A DNA stretch of 7,715 nt from Spirochaetota bacterium (GTDB lineage: Bacteria > Spirochaetota > JAHITG01). The stretch lies in the NCBI GenBank assembly GCA_018817865.1, contig JAHITG010000187.1:1-7715 (forward strand), written 5' to 3'. Below the pieces are notes generated by a model, which was given only the letters and a program-made list of their open reading frames with translations, had not been told where the DNA came from and made no database searches. Positions 5,990-7,715 of this stretch are shown here, piece by piece (position 1 is the stretch's first letter; every line of letters begins with the position of its first letter). The translations under genes were made by a program, and so were the position numbers.

Positions 5990-7141
5990 TTATTTAGTTC
6001 GTATCTTTTTAAACGCCTGGAGGGCTTTATTGATCTCTTCTACTGCCAGATCATATTTCTTCTCTGCAATATAGATCTTTGCCAGATAATTATATGCCCG
6101 GTAGTTATCCGGGTTCTGTGTCACCTCTTTCAGAAAATACTCCTGTGCTTTGGCCGCATTGTTTTCCTTGTAAAAATCGATCCCCTTCTGGAAATCGGCA
6201 CTGATGCTCACTATATCCGGGCCACCCTCTTTTATTACAGGGACTACCGGAAGATCCACAGGTTTAGTTTCAATAACTGCAGGAGCCGTCTCTTTAACAT
6301 CCGGTTTTATCTCCGGCTTCTCCTCTGTAACTGCAGCGGGAGGCTCATCCTTCACTTCCCCTGCGGGTGCAGGATTAGACTCGGTATCGTTCGGCATCAG
6401 ATCATTCTGCTCCTCTTTCGGGACATCAATATCCCCTGCCGGCGCAGATGCGCCGCTGCTTAATTTTGTAATGATAACATCATTAATATCTCCCAGGAGA
6501 GATACTTTCTCATCGATGACACCCTGAAGGTCATTCAGATAAACGATCTTTTCCAGTACCAGTGCCTTTTTGTCTTCAAACTCTTTCTCATGCTTTTTGA
6601 CATCCTCTTTCTCTTTTTCAGTTCCGCCTTTCAGCATGTTCAGCCCGGCTTCCCCGTTCTTCAGCCTTTCGGAAACCGACTCCTCCAGCGAAAGGATCTC
6701 ATCGATCCCGGTCGCGAATCCGTTCATCGTCTCATTTGAGAGTTTTTTATAAGTATAGACCTGCTCCATTAAAGTCGCTATTTTTTTATAAAGATCATCA
6801 CCCAGATCGGCTTTCATTTTATTTATTCGGGAGAGGTAAGACTCTTTATCAGTGAGGGAAGCAGCAGCAATAACTTCTTCAAAGATCGCTATGGCTTTGG
6901 AACGGACATCTTCTTTCTTTACACTATTTATAGAAGAAAAATCCATCTTATCCGTCATTGCTTTTACTGAATCAGCCGTGGATGCTATCTGCTCTATTTT
7001 TTTACCCATATCATCGATCTGCGCAATAGACTCATCAAGGGTCTTTATGATCTCTGCCATGGAGGCATTTTCCGTTTCCCCGGCCCTGATCTGTACTGCT
7101 GAAAAAATAACCAATAAAACTATAATAATTTTAATTTTCAT
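5990..7141 (-). CDS. Exported coiled-coil protein with proline-rich linker and C-terminal TPR
   Basis: This is a 383-residue protein of unknown function. The signal peptide is MKIKIIIVLLVIFSAVQIRA, cleaved about residue 20. Residues about 25-230 are charged and helical with coiled-coil character (KEKEDVKKHEKEFEDKKALV), with no Cys or catalytic motif. A linker of about 70 residues (roughly 233-305) is rich in Pro, Glu, Lys and Val (EEKPEIKPDVKETAP), typical of a spacer reaching across the periplasm. The end (about 315-378) holds two TPR units (GIDFYKENNAAKAQEYF; AYNYLAKIYIAEKKYDLAVE), likely protein-binding. The start is supported by AGAGGA (7152-7147) 5 bases upstream and a promoter at 7185-7212. 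It stands alone: convergent with the GH-A gene and divergent from the gene at 7506. A scaffold or envelope-assembly role is plausible but unproven. Confidence 0.75.
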   Translation of the reverse strand: MKIKIIIVLLVIFSAVQIRAGETENASMAEIIKTLDESIAQIDDMGKKIEQIASTADSVKAMTDKMDFSSINSVKKEDVRSKAIAIFEEVIAAASLTDKESYLSRINKMKADLGDDLYKKIATLMEQVYTYKKLSNETMNGFATGIDEILSLEESVSERLKNGEAGLNMLKGGTEKEKEDVKKHEKEFEDKKALVLEKIVYLNDLQGVIDEKVSLLGDINDVIITKLSSGASAPAGDIDVPKEEQNDLMPNDTESNPAPAGEVKDEPPAAVTEEKPEIKPDVKETAPAVIETKPVDLPVVPVIKEGGPDIVSISADFQKGIDFYKENNAAKAQEYFLKEVTQNPDNYRAYNYLAKIYIAEKKYDLAVEEINKALQAFKKIRTK

Positions 7142-7184
7142 AGGATTCCTCTTTTTTTATACTCTACTATATATATATCGATAC

Positions 7185-7212
7185 ATTATACTGCAAAATT
7201 AAGAAAAAACAA
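7185..7212 (-). promoter_or_regulatory. Promoter for the coiled-coil/TPR gene
   Basis: On the minus strand there is a perfect -10, TATAAT (7190-7185), and -35 TTGTTT (7212-7207, three of six including TTG), with 16-bp spacing. Initiation near 7178 gives a leader of about 37 nt with the AGAGGA ribosome site. Confidence 0.55.
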
Positions 7213-7224
7213 GAAATAATAGGG

Positions 7225-7271
7225 ATATCCGCAGATATCCCCCCTTCGGAGGACAAGCAATCTGCGGATAT
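7225..7271. repeat. 12-bp perfect inverted repeat with 23-nt loop
   Basis: ATATCCGCAGAT (7225-7236) pairs fully with ATCTGCGGATAT (7260-7271). The loop contains a C-rich then GGAGGA segment. It lies just upstream of the leftward promoter, so it could be an operator or a REP-like palindrome. Confidence 0.6.
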
Positions 7272-7388
7272 TTTGAGATTAACATTTTATAGAAATCCTT
7301 CTTAAACTTCTTAAAAAATCTGGCCGTTTTTTTAAAAACCGTCGTCTTAAGAAGTACAAATGGAAAAGATTTCCCCAGGAAATCATCA

Positions 7389-7408
7389 GGGCTCACTAAA
7401 GTGAGCCC
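7389..7408. repeat. Short perfect hairpin repeat
   Basis: GGGCTCACTAAAGTGAGCCC has a 9-bp perfect stem and a 2-nt loop. Its CTAAAG centre and layout match the right hairpin of the 138-bp cores (CGCAGGCTAAAGCCTGCG), suggesting the same class of palindrome. Confidence 0.6.
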
Positions 7409-7454
7409 ACCCTTTTCTTTAGAAATATTATTATATTTCATAGATAAAGTAAAT

Positions 7455-7482
7455 GTAGGGACAAGGCATGCCTTGTCCCTAC
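7455..7482. repeat. 28-bp perfect palindrome with GTAG ends (REP-like)
   Basis: GTAGGGACAAGGCA (7455-7468) is followed by its exact reverse complement, centred on GCATGC. The GTAG/CTAC ends are those of REP elements. It ends 11 bases before the Shine-Dalgarno (AAGGAG, 7494-7499) of the gene at 7506, so it would form a strong stem in that mRNA leader if transcription starts upstream. Confidence 0.7.
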
Positions 7483-7505
7483 TAAAGTATAATAAGGAGC
7501 AAAAC

Positions 7506-7715
7506 ATGATATCATTTATTAAACGAAATGCTAAACTTAATTTCATACTCATCATTACCGCCGTCCTGATCACAGGCACCATTGACCTGTTCTCAGCCCA
7601 GGTGGAATACAAACGCTATGACCGCCAGGATATGGGCGTCTTCTATAAGGAAGCAGAAAAATACAAGGAAGAGATCAAATGGCAGGAAGTCGTTGAAAAG
7701 GGAAAAGAGATCGTC
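7506..7715 (+). CDS. Exported protein, C-terminus outside the window
   Basis: Seventy codons are visible, open to the window edge. AAGGAG (7494-7499) stands 6 bases before the ATG. The N-terminus is basic (MISFIKRNAK), then a hydrophobic core runs to about residue 29, with probable cleavage after LFSA, so the protein is exported. The mature start (VEYKRYDRQDMGVFYKEAEK and following KEEIKWQEVVEKGKEI) is highly charged and helical, possibly the first helices of a TPR array; this is too short to assign. TATAAT at 7488-7493 lies too close to the ATG to serve a leader containing the Shine-Dalgarno, so the true promoter is probably further upstream. Confidence 0.7.
   Translation, partial: MISFIKRNAKLNFILIITAVLITGTIDLFSAQVEYKRYDRQDMGVFYKEAEKYKEEIKWQEVVEKGKEIV

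Larger units (their letters stand above)
7142..7505. other. 364-bp divergent intergenic region with three palindromes
   Basis: The region between the divergent genes starting at 7141 and 7506 has no credible coding sequence. It holds the promoter of the leftward gene near 7185-7212 and palindromes at 7225-7271, 7389-7408 and 7455-7482, with AT-rich DNA between them. A further 9-bp inverted pair, ACTTCTTAA (7306-7314) and TTAAGAAGT (7347-7355), encloses a T/A-rich stretch. Since both genes start here, the hairpins cannot be ordinary 3' terminators of either. Confidence 0.6.

Noticed and set aside
6204..6752. Ser/Thr-rich open frames on the plus strand
   Set aside because: They are antisense to the coiled-coil and Pro/Glu/Lys-rich part of the 5990-7141 gene; their low complexity mirrors that gene's codons.
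7389..7420. GGGCTCAC hairpin followed by a T-rich stretch as an intrinsic terminator
   Set aside because: No gene ends upstream on the plus strand, and the run after the stem is broken by ACCC. It fits a REP-like palindrome better.
7199..7612. 137-codon minus-strand open frame
   Set aside because: It runs through two palindromes and the promoter region and is antisense to the signal peptide of the better-supported plus-strand gene at 7506, which has a good ribosome site.

Overview
The window looks like chromosomal DNA from a Gram-negative bacterium of a poorly sampled, probably uncultivated lineage. Supporting signs are a lipobox lipoprotein, several Sec-exported envelope proteins, moderate to low GC, AT-rich promoters and REP-type intergenic palindromes. 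The phylum cannot be fixed from the sequence. No tRNA, rRNA, CRISPR array, phage gene or transposase is visible.

Layout. (i) 1-1326, minus strand: a three-gene envelope group read right to left. It comprises a small exported membrane-anchored protein resembling the PA2779 family (949-1326), an exported C39-like cysteine peptidase resembling the PA2778 family (208-702), and a TPR lipoprotein that runs off the window (1-211). The last two overlap by 4 bases. A 229-bp palindromic repeat (713-941) separates the first gene from the other two. (ii) 1327-1495: a compact divergent promoter region. (iii) 1496-5819, plus strand: two glycosidase-type genes 88 bp apart. The first is a 776-aa protein of six-hairpin glycosidase architecture with no signal peptide. 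The second is a 634-aa exported clan GH-A TIM-barrel protein with an unusual helical N-terminal domain and two EF-hand-like loops. (iv) 5821-5988: a second copy of the palindromic repeat, filling the gap between two convergent stop codons. (v) 5990-7141, minus strand: a 383-aa exported coiled-coil/proline-rich/TPR protein. (vi) 7142-7505: a divergent intergenic region with a good minus-strand promoter and three separate palindromes. (vii) 7506-7715, plus strand: the start of another exported protein.

How the parts may work together (inference). The glycosidase pair looks like a small saccharide-processing unit: the exported GH-A enzyme would act on a glycan outside the cytoplasm, and the signal-less enzyme on products in the cytoplasm. 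The PA2779/PA2778-like pair plus TPR lipoprotein is a conserved envelope module of unknown function, and its use of TPR and exported proteins is echoed by the genes at 5990 and 7506.

The most unusual content is the repeat family. Both large copies share a 138-bp core flanked by TTAA and containing two inverted GTAG-footed hairpins, like a REP/BIME. Copy 1 also carries a 57-bp mini-element with perfect 11-bp terminal inverted repeats and flanking TTAA, exactly absent from copy 2. These nested TTAA-bounded palindromes sit at gene junctions and, at 713-941, interrupt a gene pair that is usually adjacent.
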